The notes under the pieces: generated by a model
The model's database searches: none
Told to the model about the DNA's origin: nothing
The model's input: the letters and a program-made list of their open reading frames with translations, nothing else
Program-made: the position numbers and the translations under genes
In this document: positions 1 through 8,724 of the stretch, piece by piece
Layout: each line of letters starts with the position of its first letter
How positions within the stretch are numbered: position 1 is the first letter of the stretch
Source: Streptomyces canus 299MFChir4.1
Lineage (GTDB): Bacteria > Actinomycetota > Actinomycetes > Streptomycetales > Streptomycetaceae
DNA: 64,000 bases
Direction: 5' to 3'
Assembly (NCBI RefSeq): GCF_000383615.1
Contig: NZ_KB911590.1
Coordinates: 186,001 to 250,000 of the forward strand

Positions 1-301
1 CGTCGTCGTCCACGACGTCCCGCTCCTCACGGAGAACGGCCTCGCCCCGCTCTACGACCTGGTGATCGTCGTCGACGCGAGCCCCGAGACCCAGCTCCGC
101 CGGCTCGTCGGGCTGCGCGGCATGACCGAGCAGGACGCACGCGCCCGTATGGCCGCCCAGGCGACGCGCGAGAAGCGCCTGGAGATCGCGGACATCGTGA
201 TAGACAACGACGTACCCCTGGATGAACTGCGCCACCGCGTGCGGGACGTATGGGGCGATCTCCTGCGGCGGGCGCGCGCGTCCCGGGCGTCCCAGGAATA
301 G
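1..301 (+). CDS. coaE: Dephospho-CoA kinase, 3' end (partial)
   Basis: Carboxy-terminal ~99 residues of dephospho-CoA kinase, which phosphorylates the ribose 3'-OH of dephospho-CoA in the last step of CoA synthesis (cytoplasmic). The reading frame enters from outside the window at base 2. Visible are the family motif HDVPLLTE and the following VIVVDASPETQLRRL segment, then the helical GLRGMTEQDARARMAAQ lid region and the DIVIDND motif near the end. The P-loop is upstream and cannot be seen. The stop is TAG at 299-301. Family assignment is firm from these motifs. Confidence 0.93.
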   Translation, partial: VVVHDVPLLTENGLAPLYDLVIVVDASPETQLRRLVGLRGMTEQDARARMAAQATREKRLEIADIVIDNDVPLDELRHRVRDVWGDLLRRARASRASQE

Positions 302-351
302 CGTCCCCCGGCCCGGGCGTTGAACCCTTCCAGTGAGGGAAGGACTGAGCC

Positions 352-732
352 GTGCCCGAGATCAGCGGATCGACCGGACGTACTCCGGAGACGCATGTCA
401 TCGACTACCGCGCAGCCGAGCAGTTGCTCTCCGCGCGGGACCCGCGGGGCGCGGTGAAGCTGCTCGACTCCGTCATCGCCGCCCACCCGGAGAACACCGC
501 GGCCCGGCTGCTGCGTGCGCGGGCGTTCTTCGCCGCAGCGCAACTGCGGCCCGCCGAGCTGGAGTTCACCATCGTCCTGGAGCGCGAGCCGGACAACGCC
601 TTCGCGCACTTCGCGCTCGCCCGCACCTACGAGCGGCAGGGACGGTCCGACCAGGCCAGGCGGCACTTCCGGCTGGCGGCCGCGCTGGATCCCAACCCGG
701 AGTTCCTGAAGGCGGCCCGGTTCGACTCCTGA
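352..732 (+). CDS. Small tetratricopeptide repeat protein
   Basis: 126-residue soluble protein made largely of tandem helical repeats: AAEQLLSARDPRGAVKLLD, ENTAARLLRARAFFAAAQL, and DNAFAHFALARTYERQGR fit the TPR pattern (W/L, G/A-Y/F-A-P spacing). Residues 1-18 are a polar leader. TPRs mediate protein-protein contacts; no catalytic motif is present and the partner is unknown. GTG start at 352 follows a GGGAAGGA ribosome-binding site. It lies 50 bp after coaE on the same strand and may be cotranscribed with it. Confidence 0.8.
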   Translation: MPEISGSTGRTPETHVIDYRAAEQLLSARDPRGAVKLLDSVIAAHPENTAARLLRARAFFAAAQLRPAELEFTIVLEREPDNAFAHFALARTYERQGRSDQARRHFRLAAALDPNPEFLKAARFDS

Positions 733-745
733 GCGGGCCGGCCCG

Positions 746-1012
746 CTACCTGGGGCGGCTCTCCGGCGGCCGGTACGGCGGGATGTCGGGGCCCGGCTGG
801 TAGTGCGGGCCCTGACGGATGTGCCGGAGGATCATCGTCATGTCGACGGTGATCACCAGCCACAGCACCCCGCAGGCGATCGCCCACCCGGGGCGGCCCG
901 CCAGCGCGAACGCGGCCGTGCCGAAGACCGCCCAGACCAGCCCCCACACGCTCAGCCAGAACCGGGCCCGCAGTGCACTGCGCGCTGTCGTGGGCTCACT
1001 GCCTGTACGCAT
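746..1012 (-). CDS. DUF6343-type small membrane protein
   Basis: 88 residues with a basic N-terminus (MRTGSEPTTARSALRAR), two membrane-spanning hydrophobic segments (about residues 18-38 and 42-62) and a proline-rich polar tail (GPDIPPYRPPE). This architecture is that of a small actinobacterial family of unknown function usually annotated DUF6343. The start ATG at 1012 was chosen because it precedes the conserved SALRARFWLSVWGLVWA block; a longer frame upstream is arginine/serine-rich noise. It converges with the TPR gene (13 bp apart). Confidence 0.7.
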   Translation of the reverse strand: MRTGSEPTTARSALRARFWLSVWGLVWAVFGTAAFALAGRPGWAIACGVLWLVITVDMTMILRHIRQGPHYQPGPDIPPYRPPESRPR

Positions 1013-1088
1013 CGGGATCACCACCCCTCTCCTGCAACGTACTCTTCGGAACGAACGTTGACCAAAGGGCCGATGAGGGGGTCGCCGC

Positions 1089-1988
1089 GTGCTTCCGGAT
1101 GCCGACGAACTGGCCGAGGTGCTGGTGGAACTCGCCGTACCGCATGAGGACGTCAACGAGCTTGTGCGGATGGGCCGACGGGTCATGGACGACCCGGAGC
1201 TGCGGCGGTTCCTGGAACACTCCGTCGACGAACTCGTCCGGGACATGGGCAAGGCCGACGAACCGGTCGTCCTTCCCGAGCTCGACTGGCCCGCCGGCGC
1301 CCTCCAACGCTGCTTCCCCGCCTACGTGTTCGTGGCGGCGCTGCCCCACACGCGCGCGTACCACCGCGAGCGCGGCATCCCGGCCGAGGTGTCCCGGCGC
1401 ACCCTCGCCGACCTCGGGCGGAACATGGCCGTGCACCGCAGGCGGTACGGCAGGGCGGGCGTGGCGTCACCGCGCTGGCTGACCCGGCACTCGCGGGGCG
1501 AGCTGTACCAGCTGGGGAGACTCCAGTTCGAGCGGACGCGGTACGGGCCGTGGAACAGCCGGACGCTCGCGGCGGCCGGACTGGACCTCGCGCCCGGCAC
1601 GCCCTGTCTGAGCCTGCACATTCCCGACTTCCTCGGCCCGCTGTCACCCGAGGCCTGTGACCGCTCGCTGGCCCTGGCCGCCGAGTTCTTCGCCCGGCAC
1701 TTCGCGGAGGAGCCGCATCGTGCCGCGCTGTGTCATTCCTGGCTGCTGGACCCGCAGTTGAAGGAGTACCTGCCCGCGGACTCCAACATCATCCGGTTCC
1801 AGGAGCGTTTCCGGATCGCCCCCGAGGACCCGGAGCCGGAGGACACCGAGCCGGTGCAGTTCGTGTTCGGGGACCCGGAGTTGTCGGTGGAGAGCCTGCC
1901 CCGGCGGACGGCGCTGGAGCGGGCCGTGGGCGATCACCTGCGGGCCGGCGGGCACTGGTACATCGGGCACGGCTGGTTTCCCCTGTAG
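1089..1988 (+). CDS. Acyltransferase-domain (GNAT-like, DUF5596-type) protein
   Basis: 299-residue cytoplasmic protein resembling the streptomycete acyltransferase-domain family annotated DUF5596. The N-terminal ~85 residues are helical (ADELAEVLVELAVPHEDVNE), followed by a conserved block around RTLADLGRNMAVHRRRYG and the GELYQLGRLQFER segment, then LSLHIPDFLGPLSPEACD and the closing HSWLLDPQL element. In the family these are interpreted as a GNAT-like fold; the acceptor is not known. GTG start at 1089 lies after a GATGAGGGGG purine stretch. Family placement is from memory of the motif pattern. Confidence 0.72.
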   Translation: MLPDADELAEVLVELAVPHEDVNELVRMGRRVMDDPELRRFLEHSVDELVRDMGKADEPVVLPELDWPAGALQRCFPAYVFVAALPHTRAYHRERGIPAEVSRRTLADLGRNMAVHRRRYGRAGVASPRWLTRHSRGELYQLGRLQFERTRYGPWNSRTLAAAGLDLAPGTPCLSLHIPDFLGPLSPEACDRSLALAAEFFARHFAEEPHRAALCHSWLLDPQLKEYLPADSNIIRFQERFRIAPEDPEPEDTEPVQFVFGDPELSVESLPRRTALERAVGDHLRAGGHWYIGHGWFPL

Positions 1989-2065
1989 GACGGCGATGAG
2001 TTCGGGGCGGGGTGGGGGTCTACCTCTCCGACAGCACCACGGACCGCTTCCCACAGGAGACCCCG

Positions 2066-2530
2066 ATGTCCGAGACCACCGTCCCCGTCACCCACGCCGC
2101 CGCTTCCGCCGCCGCCCCTGTCATCGCCGAGTCCACGACCCCCCGCGGCCGCCGGGCCCGGATCGCCCTGCGCACCCTGCAGGTCGTGCTCGCCCTCTTC
2201 TACGTGATCGCCAGCGCGCTCCCCAAGCTGATCGCGCACCCCTCGGCCGCCGAGGGCTTCGACAAGATGGGCTGGGGCAGCGCGGGGATGTACACCATCG
2301 GCGTCCTCGAACTGGCCGGTGGGATCGCCCTGTTGATCCCGGTGCTGCAGTCGGTGGCGGCCGTGGCGCTGAGCGGGCTGATGGTCGGCGCGTTCGTCGT
2401 GCAGCTCACCTACTTCGACGGGGAGAACGCGGCGACTCCGCTCATCCTGATCGTCCCGCTCGCCCTGATCGCCTGGGCCCGGCGGCGGCACAATGCGGAC
2501 CTGCTGCGGCTGGTGCGACGACGGGCATGA
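2066..2530 (+). CDS. DoxX-family membrane protein
   Basis: 154 residues. After a 38-residue polar, alanine-rich N-terminus there are four hydrophobic helices typical of DoxX/DoxD-like proteins: VLALFYVIASALPKL, MYTIGVLELAGGIALLIPV, VAAVALSGLMVGAFVVQL, and LILIVPLALIAWARR. The helix 1 lysine and the E-x-x-G-G in helix 2 (VLELAGG) match the family. Role unknown; relatives are linked to redox stress or electron-transport accessory functions. The ATG at 2066 was chosen over an earlier in-frame ATG (2012) because an ACAGGAGA ribosome-binding site precedes it. The last codons and stop are tandemly duplicated (see repeat). Confidence 0.82.
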   Translation: MSETTVPVTHAAASAAAPVIAESTTPRGRRARIALRTLQVVLALFYVIASALPKLIAHPSAAEGFDKMGWGSAGMYTIGVLELAGGIALLIPVLQSVAAVALSGLMVGAFVVQLTYFDGENAATPLILIVPLALIAWARRRHNADLLRLVRRRA

Positions 2531-2547
2531 TGCGACGACGGGCATGA
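2514..2547 (+). repeat. 17-bp perfect tandem duplication across the doxX stop
   Basis: TGCGACGACGGGCATGA occurs at 2514-2530 and again at 2531-2547 with no mismatch. The first copy carries the last codons and the TGA stop of the DoxX gene; the second is directly downstream. It looks like replication slippage and leaves the protein unchanged. Confidence 0.95.
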
Positions 2548-2556
2548 GGAGAACGG

Positions 2557-2600
2557 CCCACGGTCAGCGCGGCCTCGCCGCGCTGACCGTGGGTGTTTTC
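2557..2600 (+). terminator. Strong intrinsic terminator after doxX
   Basis: A perfect 16-bp stem (CCCACGGTCAGCGCGG at 2557-2572 with its exact complement at 2578-2593), a 5-base loop CCTCG, then TGTTTTC. It sits between the DoxX gene (+) and the convergent S4 gene (-), so it could end transcription from either side, but the T run favours the + strand. Confidence 0.9.
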
Positions 2601-2653
2601 GGTTCGGTGCCGGGTGCCGGGTGCCGGGTGCCCGCTGTCGCTCGGGCGTTCGC

Positions 2654-3382
<729 letters not shown>

Positions 3383-3509
3383 GGCTCCGACCTTAGTACC
3401 CGGGACCGCGCACCCCGGCTGGGTTTCCCGGGCGGGGGTGATCGGCAACGCGGTCCGGCCGCCGCCGCCCCGGCCCACCACCCCGGCGGCCTGCCCGTAC
3501 CGTGGACGC

Positions 3510-4241
3510 GTGGACGCCCTCGCTGATCTCGACCGCCGGATCTCGGGCTGCCGTGCCTGCCCACGGCTGGTCGACTGGCGGGAGGAGGTGGCCCGGACCA
3601 AGCGGGCCGCGTTCGCCGACTGGACGTACTGGGGGCGGCCGGTGCCCGGCTTCGGTCCTGCGGACGCCCGGATGCTGATCGTCGGGCTCGCTCCGGCCGC
3701 GCACGGCGGGAACCGTACCGGACGGATGTTCACCGGCGACCGTTCCGGGGACGTGCTGTACCAGGCGCTGTACGACATCGGGCTCGCCTCGCAGCCGACC
3801 GCCCTGACCGCGGACGACGGACTGGAGCTGCACGGCGTGCGGATCACCTCGCCCGTGCACTGCGCCCCGCCCGCCAACAAACCCACCCCCGGCGAGCGCG
3901 ACACCTGCCGGCCCTGGCTGGTCCAGGAGCTGAACCTGCTGCGACCCACACTCCGTACCGTGGTCGTGCTCGGCGCCTTCGGCTGGCAGGCCGCGCTGCC
4001 CGCGTTCACGGCGGCCGGCTGGAGCGTGCCCCGGCCGCGACCCGCCTTCGGACACGGGGCGCGCGTCCCGCTCGACGGCCTCGAACTCTTCGGCTGCTTC
4101 CACGTCAGCCAGCGCAACACCTTCACCGGCAAGCTCACGCCCGAGATGCTGCGGGACGTACTGCGCACGGCGGCCGAAGCGGCGGGTCTGCGGGGCCGTA
4201 CCGGCGAAAACGGGACGACGAGGCCGTCGTACGACGGTTAG
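3510..4241 (+). CDS. Family 5 uracil-DNA glycosylase (UDGb type)
   Basis: 243-residue base-excision repair enzyme removing uracil (and, in the family, some other deaminated purines) from DNA. Four cysteines placed as in Fe-S family 4/5 enzymes are visible at residues 14, 17, 118 and 133. Motif GLAPAAHGGNRTGRMFTGD spans about 60-77; the alanine-rich first motif lacking the catalytic Asp/Asn of other families points to family 5. The C-terminal motif FHVSQRNTFTG holds His198. GTG start at 3510 is the only in-frame start before the conserved block; no clear Shine-Dalgarno, so it may be leaderless. Next gene is 9 bp downstream. Confidence 0.9.
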   Translation: MDALADLDRRISGCRACPRLVDWREEVARTKRAAFADWTYWGRPVPGFGPADARMLIVGLAPAAHGGNRTGRMFTGDRSGDVLYQALYDIGLASQPTALTADDGLELHGVRITSPVHCAPPANKPTPGERDTCRPWLVQELNLLRPTLRTVVVLGAFGWQAALPAFTAAGWSVPRPRPAFGHGARVPLDGLELFGCFHVSQRNTFTGKLTPEMLRDVLRTAAEAAGLRGRTGENGTTRPSYDG

Positions 4242-4250
4242 GGTCGCCGG

Positions 4251-5213
4251 ATGCCTCTCTACCCGGAGATCGAACCGTACGACCAGGGCATGCTCGACGT
4301 CGGTGACGGCAACCTCGTGTACTGGGAGACCTGCGGGAACCCGGACGGCAAGCCGGCGGTGGTGCTGCACGGCGGGCCGGGGTCAGGGTGCTCGCCGTGG
4401 GCGCGGCGGCTGTTCGACCCCGCCGCGTACCGGATCGTGCTCCTCGACCAGCGGGGCGCCGGGAGGTCGACGCCCCACGCGAGCGCGTACGACACCGACA
4501 TGAGCGTCAACACGACCCCGCATCTCCTCGCGGACCTGGAGCTGCTGCGGCGGCACCTGGGGATCGAGCGGTGGCTGGTGTGGGGTGTGTCGTTCGGGTC
4601 GGTGCTGGGGCTGCGGTACGCGCAGACGCATCCGGAGGCCGTGACGGAGATCGTGCTGACGGGGGTCGCGACCGGGTCCGACGCCGAAGTCGCTCTGCTC
4701 ACCAGGGGGTTGGGGAAGATTTTCCCCGCGGCCTTCGAACGGTTCGTCGGCGAGTTGCCGGTCGCCGAGCGGGACGGGAACCTCGCCGCCGCGTACAACC
4801 GGTTGCTGGAGTCGCCCGACGTGGAGGTCCGTGAGCGGGCGGCGCGGGCCTGGACGGACTGGGAGACGGCGACCATTCCCGCCCCGCCCGGGTCGGTCGA
4901 GCGTTTCGAGGACCCGGTGTTCCGCCTGGGCTTCGCCCGTACCGTCACCCACTACTGGGGCAACGGTCACTTCCTCGACGAGGACGGCGTCGTCCTGCGT
5001 GACGTGCCCCGGTTGAAGGACATCCCCGGCACCCTCGTCCAGGGCAGCCTCGACTTCGGCAACCTCCTCGGCACCGTCTGGCGGCTCCATCACGCCTGGC
5101 CCGGCAGCGAGTTGACGGTGATCGACGAGGCCGGGCACAGCCCTGGGGCCCCCGGATCGGTCGAGGCGATGGTGCGGGCGACGGACCAGTACGCGCGCGG
5201 CCGGACCCGTTAG
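4251..5213 (+). CDS. pip: Prolyl aminopeptidase (proline iminopeptidase)
   Basis: 320-residue alpha/beta-hydrolase of peptidase family S33 that releases N-terminal proline from peptides in the cytoplasm. Seen: oxyanion motif HGGPGSG (40-46), LLDQRGAGRS (64-73), nucleophile elbow WGVSFGS with Ser114, and the catalytic histidine in DEAGHSPG near residue 297. Length equals the family norm. ATG at 4251 is 9 bp after the glycosylase stop, so the two are probably cotranscribed. Its stop overlaps the end of the convergent GntR gene by 4 bases. Confidence 0.93.
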   Translation: MPLYPEIEPYDQGMLDVGDGNLVYWETCGNPDGKPAVVLHGGPGSGCSPWARRLFDPAAYRIVLLDQRGAGRSTPHASAYDTDMSVNTTPHLLADLELLRRHLGIERWLVWGVSFGSVLGLRYAQTHPEAVTEIVLTGVATGSDAEVALLTRGLGKIFPAAFERFVGELPVAERDGNLAAAYNRLLESPDVEVRERAARAWTDWETATIPAPPGSVERFEDPVFRLGFARTVTHYWGNGHFLDEDGVVLRDVPRLKDIPGTLVQGSLDFGNLLGTVWRLHHAWPGSELTVIDEAGHSPGAPGSVEAMVRATDQYARGRTR

Positions 5214-5878
5214 ACCATCTCGCCCGTCTCCCCGAACAACTGCCGTACCGTCGACTCGTAGTTGGTCCGCACGTGCGCGAGGGCGTGCGCGCGAGCCCGG
5301 TCCGGGTCGCCCGAGGCGATCGCCTCGTACAAGTCGCGGTGTTCGACGAGGAGTTGGGGCCACTCCTCGTTGCGCCGGGTCATCCAGCGCAGCCGTCCCG
5401 CAACCGGTTCCAGGGCCTCGACCAGCAGACTGTTGCGGGCCATCGCCACGATGCTGTCGTGCAGACGGCTGTTGACGTCCGTGATGGTCTCCGCGTCGCC
5501 CGCCTCGGTCGCGGTCGCCGCGAGGTCGAGGAGCCGCTCCACCTCGGCGAGATCCTCCGGGGTCGCCCGGGCCGCGGCGAGGCCGGCCGCGTACACCTCC
5601 AACGCCTCGCGGAGTTCGAAGAGTTCCTTGACGTCGTTCGGGGTCAGCCGCCGTACGACCGTGCGGCGGGGCGTCTCGAAGTGCACGAAGCCCTCGGCGA
5701 CCAGCGCGCGGATCGCCTCGCGGACCGGCACTCGGGAGACCCCGAAGCGCTCGGCGAGCTCCCGCTCGACCAGTCGGTCGCCCGGCCGCAGTCCGCCCGC
5801 GATGATCTCCTGCCGCAGGGTGGCCAGGACGCGTTCGCGGACGGCGCCGAGGGGCTCGGTGTTCGTCGTGGAGCTCAT
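5210..5878 (-). CDS. GntR-family (FCD/FadR-type) transcriptional repressor
   Basis: 222 residues: N-terminal winged helix (about 10-75) with the GntR signature GLRPGDRLVERELAERFGVSR and VREAIRALVAEGFV, then an all-helical FCD effector domain (85-215) with candidate metal/ligand residues in NSRLHDSIVAM and the RARAHALAHV helix. It is transcribed away from the NCS1 permease gene, and a palindromic GntR-type operator lies in the shared upstream region, so it very probably represses the permease-racemase operon and responds to a substrate or product of that pathway. Confidence 0.9.
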   Translation of the reverse strand: MSSTTNTEPLGAVRERVLATLRQEIIAGGLRPGDRLVERELAERFGVSRVPVREAIRALVAEGFVHFETPRRTVVRRLTPNDVKELFELREALEVYAAGLAAARATPEDLAEVERLLDLAATATEAGDAETITDVNSRLHDSIVAMARNSLLVEALEPVAGRLRWMTRRNEEWPQLLVEHRDLYEAIASGDPDRARAHALAHVRTNYESTVRQLFGETGEMV

Positions 5879-5920
5879 GGGGCCATCTTCTCCGACGCCT
5901 GAGCCTTCGTGGACGCCGGA

Positions 5921-5956
5921 GCTGTTTCACGGAGCCTGGGCTGTTTTACGGAGCCT
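5921..5956. repeat. Direct repeat pair upstream of the GntR gene
   Basis: GCTGTTTCACGGAGCCT (5921-5937) and GCTGTTTTACGGAGCCT (5940-5956) are 17-bp direct repeats differing at one base, 19 bp apart centre to centre, in the divergent promoter region. They could be a second regulator site or simple duplication. Confidence 0.7.
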
Positions 5957-5983
5957 TAACAAACGCGACATCGGACGGGACTC

Positions 5984-6021
5984 TTGACGGCGGGACCATG
6001 ACGGCAGTTTGGTATACCAAA
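5984..6021 (+). promoter_or_regulatory. NCS1 operon promoter and GntR operator
   Basis: A perfect 14-bp palindrome TTTGGTATACCAAA lies at 6008-6021, 50 bases before the permease start and 130 bp from the divergent GntR gene. It matches the TGGTNNACCA core bound by many FadR/FCD regulators. A TTGACG -35-like box at 5984-5989 is followed 18 bases later by TTTGGT, so the palindrome would cover the -10/start region, as expected for repression. The operator is clear; the promoter elements are inferred. Confidence 0.78.
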
Positions 6022-6071
6022 ACCGGATGCCAGGCGGCCGCCACCCTCCTGTCCCCGTCCTTGGAGGCCCT

Positions 6072-7544
6072 GTGTCCCTCGCCGACCGTGCCGAAGTCAC
6101 CGGCACACCAGCGTTCGTCCCCGATCCCCGGCTCACCAACGAAGACCTCGCGCCCGCGGGCAAGCGGAACTGGAAGGTCTTCGACCTCTTCGCCATGTGG
6201 ATGTCGGACGTCCACAACCTCGGCAACTACACCTTCGCGGCCGGTCTGCTGGTCCTCGGCATGAACGTGTGGCAGGTCTTCACGTCCCTGCTCGTCGGCT
6301 TCGTGCTCATCTACGTCGGCATGAACTGGATGGGGAAGATCGGCCAGCGCCACGGCGTGCCGTTCCCCGTGGTCAGCCGGATCAGCTTCGGTGTGTGGGG
6401 CGCCAACATCCCCGCCCTGATCCGCGCCGTGATCGCCATCATGTGGTACGGCATCCAGACCTACCTCGCCTCCGTCGCGGTCAACGTGATGCTGCTGGCC
6501 GCCTGGCCCGGCCTGGAGTCCTGGACGCACAGCTCCTTCCTCGGCCTCGACGCGCTCGGCTGGGTCTCCTTCCTGTCGCTGTGGCTGATCCAGGCACTGA
6601 TCATCAGCCAGGGCATGGAGTCGGTCAGGAAGTTCCAGGACTTCTGCGGACCGGCGATCTGGCTCGTCATGATCGCGCTGGCGGTCTGGGTACTGGCCAA
6701 GGCCGGCTGGAGCATCTCGCTCACCAGCACCCCGCACCCGGTCTCGGTCGGCGAGCAGTGGCGGCAGTGGTTCGGCGCGATCGGCCTGATCCTCGCCACC
6801 TACGGCACCCTGATGCTCAACTTCTGTGACTTCTCCCGCTTCGCGCCGGACTACAAGACCGTCCGCCGCGGCAACTTCTGGGGCCTGCCCATCAACTCCA
6901 CGGCCTTCGTGGTCGTCTCCGTGATCGTCACCGCGGGCTCGCTGGAGGTCTGGGGCCAGGCCATCACCGACCCGGCCGAACTGGTCGCCAAGGTCGGCAA
7001 CACCTGGGTGATGGTTCTGGGCGCGCTCACCTTCGCCGTCGCCACCATGGGTGTCAATATCGTCGCGAACTTCGTCTCACCGGCGTACGACCTCGCCAAC
7101 GTCTGGCCGCAGAAGATCACCTTCAGGGTCGGCGGCATGATCAGCACGGTCGCCGCGCTGCTCGTGACCCCGTGGAACCTCTTCTCCAACCCCACGGTCG
7201 TCAACTACTTCCTCGGCGGCCTCGGCGCCTTCCTCGGCCCGCTGTTCGGCGTGATCATGCTCGACTACTACTGGGTCAAGAAGGGCCGCGTGAACGTCGA
7301 CGAACTGTTCAAGGCCGAGCCAGGCTCCCGCTACTACTACCGCAAGGGCGTCAACCCGAAGGCACTGTGGGCGTTCCTGCCCGCGGCCGCCGTCGCCGGG
7401 GTCCTCGCCCTGGTGAAGACGTTCAGCGACGTGGCCCCGTACTCCTGGTTCATCGGCACGGCGCTCGCGGCCGGCCTGTACGCCCTGCTGTGCCGGAGCG
7501 AGCGAGCCGCTCCCGAGATCCCCGAGGCTGTGGAGGTCCGATAG
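6072..7544 (+). CDS. NCS1-family nucleobase/hydantoin/allantoin permease
   Basis: 490-residue integral membrane transporter with about 12 hydrophobic segments. Family features include the N-terminal LTNEDLAPAGKRNWKVFD, WMSDVHNLGNYTFAAGLL (TM1), SFGVWGANIPALIRAVIAI, and FCDFSRFAPDYK after TM6-7, all typical of nucleobase:cation symporter-1 proteins (cytosine, allantoin, hydantoin). Substrate cannot be read directly, but the adjacent hydantoin-racemase-like gene suggests a hydantoin or allantoin-type compound. GTG at 6072 was chosen over an ATG at 6009 because GGAGG (6063-6067) precedes it and the length then fits the family; the ATG at 6009 lies within the operator. Confidence 0.9.
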   Translation: MSLADRAEVTGTPAFVPDPRLTNEDLAPAGKRNWKVFDLFAMWMSDVHNLGNYTFAAGLLVLGMNVWQVFTSLLVGFVLIYVGMNWMGKIGQRHGVPFPVVSRISFGVWGANIPALIRAVIAIMWYGIQTYLASVAVNVMLLAAWPGLESWTHSSFLGLDALGWVSFLSLWLIQALIISQGMESVRKFQDFCGPAIWLVMIALAVWVLAKAGWSISLTSTPHPVSVGEQWRQWFGAIGLILATYGTLMLNFCDFSRFAPDYKTVRRGNFWGLPINSTAFVVVSVIVTAGSLEVWGQAITDPAELVAKVGNTWVMVLGALTFAVATMGVNIVANFVSPAYDLANVWPQKITFRVGGMISTVAALLVTPWNLFSNPTVVNYFLGGLGAFLGPLFGVIMLDYYWVKKGRVNVDELFKAEPGSRYYYRKGVNPKALWAFLPAAAVAGVLALVKTFSDVAPYSWFIGTALAAGLYALLCRSERAAPEIPEAVEVR

Positions 7545-7546
7545 AC

Positions 7547-8266
7547 GTGCGGATCGTCGTCACCAACTGCAACACCACGCAGGAGATGACCGAGGAGATC
7601 GTACGAGGTGCCCGGGCCGCGGCAGGCCCGGGCACCACCGTGCTCGGGCTCACCCCCGCCTGGGGTACCGAGTCCGCGGAGGGCTGGCTCGACAGCTACC
7701 TCTCCGCGGCGGCGGTCATCGACCTGCTGCGCACGTACGAGGGTCCTTCCTACGACGCCGTCGTCATGGCCGGCTTCGGCGAGCACGGACGGGAGGGCGT
7801 CCGGGAGCTGGTGGACGTACCGGTCGTCGACATCACCGAGGCCGCCGCCCATCTGGCCTGTCTGCTCGGCCGGCGCTACGGCGTGGTGACCACGCTGGAG
7901 CGGTCCTGCGGGCAGATCGAGGACAGCCTGGAGCTGGCGGGGGTGGGGCGCAACTGTGCCGCCGTCGTCGGGACCGGACTGGGCGTTCTCGACCTGGGGG
8001 ACGCCGACCGCACAGAGGCCGCCTTCCTCGCGGCGGCCGAGCGGGTACGCGAGGCCGGCGCCGAGGTGCTGGTGCTGGGGTGCGCCGGGATGACCGGACT
8101 TCAGCGCACGGTGGGGGAGAAGCTCGGGCTCCCGGTGGTCGACGGGGTGGGCGCCGCGGTGAAGCTGGCGGAGTCGCTGGTGGGGCTGGGGCTGAGCACC
8201 AGCCGGGCGGGCGGCTATGCGAAGCCGGTGCCGAAGAGGCGGGTGTGGGGACCGCGGTCGGACTGA
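7547..8266 (+). CDS. Asp/Glu/hydantoin racemase family protein
   Basis: 239 residues. Racemase-family landmarks: N-terminal beta strand RIVVTNCNTTQEMTEEI (the NPNTS-like motif, here NCNTT), the first catalytic region near VVTTLERSC (Cys ~123) and the second in VLVLGCAGMTGL (Cys ~183). The two cysteines are the acid/base pair that interconverts D and L forms, for example 5-substituted hydantoins or allantoin. GTG at 7547 follows the permease stop by 2 bases with GGAGG at 7532-7536, so the two genes form an operon. No hydantoinase or carbamoylase is in the neighbourhood. Confidence 0.87.
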   Translation: MRIVVTNCNTTQEMTEEIVRGARAAAGPGTTVLGLTPAWGTESAEGWLDSYLSAAAVIDLLRTYEGPSYDAVVMAGFGEHGREGVRELVDVPVVDITEAAAHLACLLGRRYGVVTTLERSCGQIEDSLELAGVGRNCAAVVGTGLGVLDLGDADRTEAAFLAAAERVREAGAEVLVLGCAGMTGLQRTVGEKLGLPVVDGVGAAVKLAESLVGLGLSTSRAGGYAKPVPKRRVWGPRSD

Positions 8267-8274
8267 CCGGGTGC

Positions 8275-8724
8275 TCAGGGCCGCCAGACGTACCGCACGT
8301 CCGGCTCCCGCTCCTCGTTGCCGCTGCCGTCGGTGCGTTCGGCCTCGACGAAGCCGTGGCGTTCGTAGAAGCGGTGGGCCGGCCTGTTGACCTGGAAGGT
8401 CCACAGGCTCACACCCTGCGGGCTGCGTTCCTTGGCGAGCGCGACGAACCGGTCGCCGATGCCGCGCCCCCGCCAGTCGGGGTCGAGATACAGCTGGGAC
8501 AGCAGATCACCGGCGAGGACCATGAGGCCCACGACCTGTTCCTCCGCGACAGCCACCCACGTCTGCCGCGAGGGCACCACCACGTCCCGGATGTAGGCGC
8601 GCACCTCGTCGTCGGACCGGGGCCGTACGACCGTCGGCAACGCGGCGGTGAAGGAGCGCAGATAGACGTCGGCCGTGGCGGAGGCGTCGCAGGCCGTGGC
8701 CCTTCGGATGACGACCGCGCTCAC
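8275..8724 (-). CDS. GNAT-family N-acetyltransferase
   Basis: 149 residues with the GNAT fold: N-terminal IRRATACDASATADVY, central strand VVGLMVLAGDLLSQLYLDPDW, acetyl-CoA loop WRGRGIGDRFVALAKE (the R/Q-x-x-G-x-G/A motif), and C-terminal NRPAHRFYERHGFVEAERT. It transfers an acetyl group from acetyl-CoA to an unknown amine acceptor. GTG start at 8724 overlaps the RidA stop as GTGA, indicating translational coupling within a two-gene operon. Confidence 0.88.
   Translation of the reverse strand: MSAVVIRRATACDASATADVYLRSFTAALPTVVRPRSDDEVRAYIRDVVVPSRQTWVAVAEEQVVGLMVLAGDLLSQLYLDPDWRGRGIGDRFVALAKERSPQGVSLWTFQVNRPAHRFYERHGFVEAERTDGSGNEEREPDVRYVWRP

Noticed and set aside
1881..1889. TTGTCGGTG damage-promoter box inside the acyltransferase gene
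   Set aside because: No TAnnnT at 8 bases downstream and it is internal to a coding sequence.
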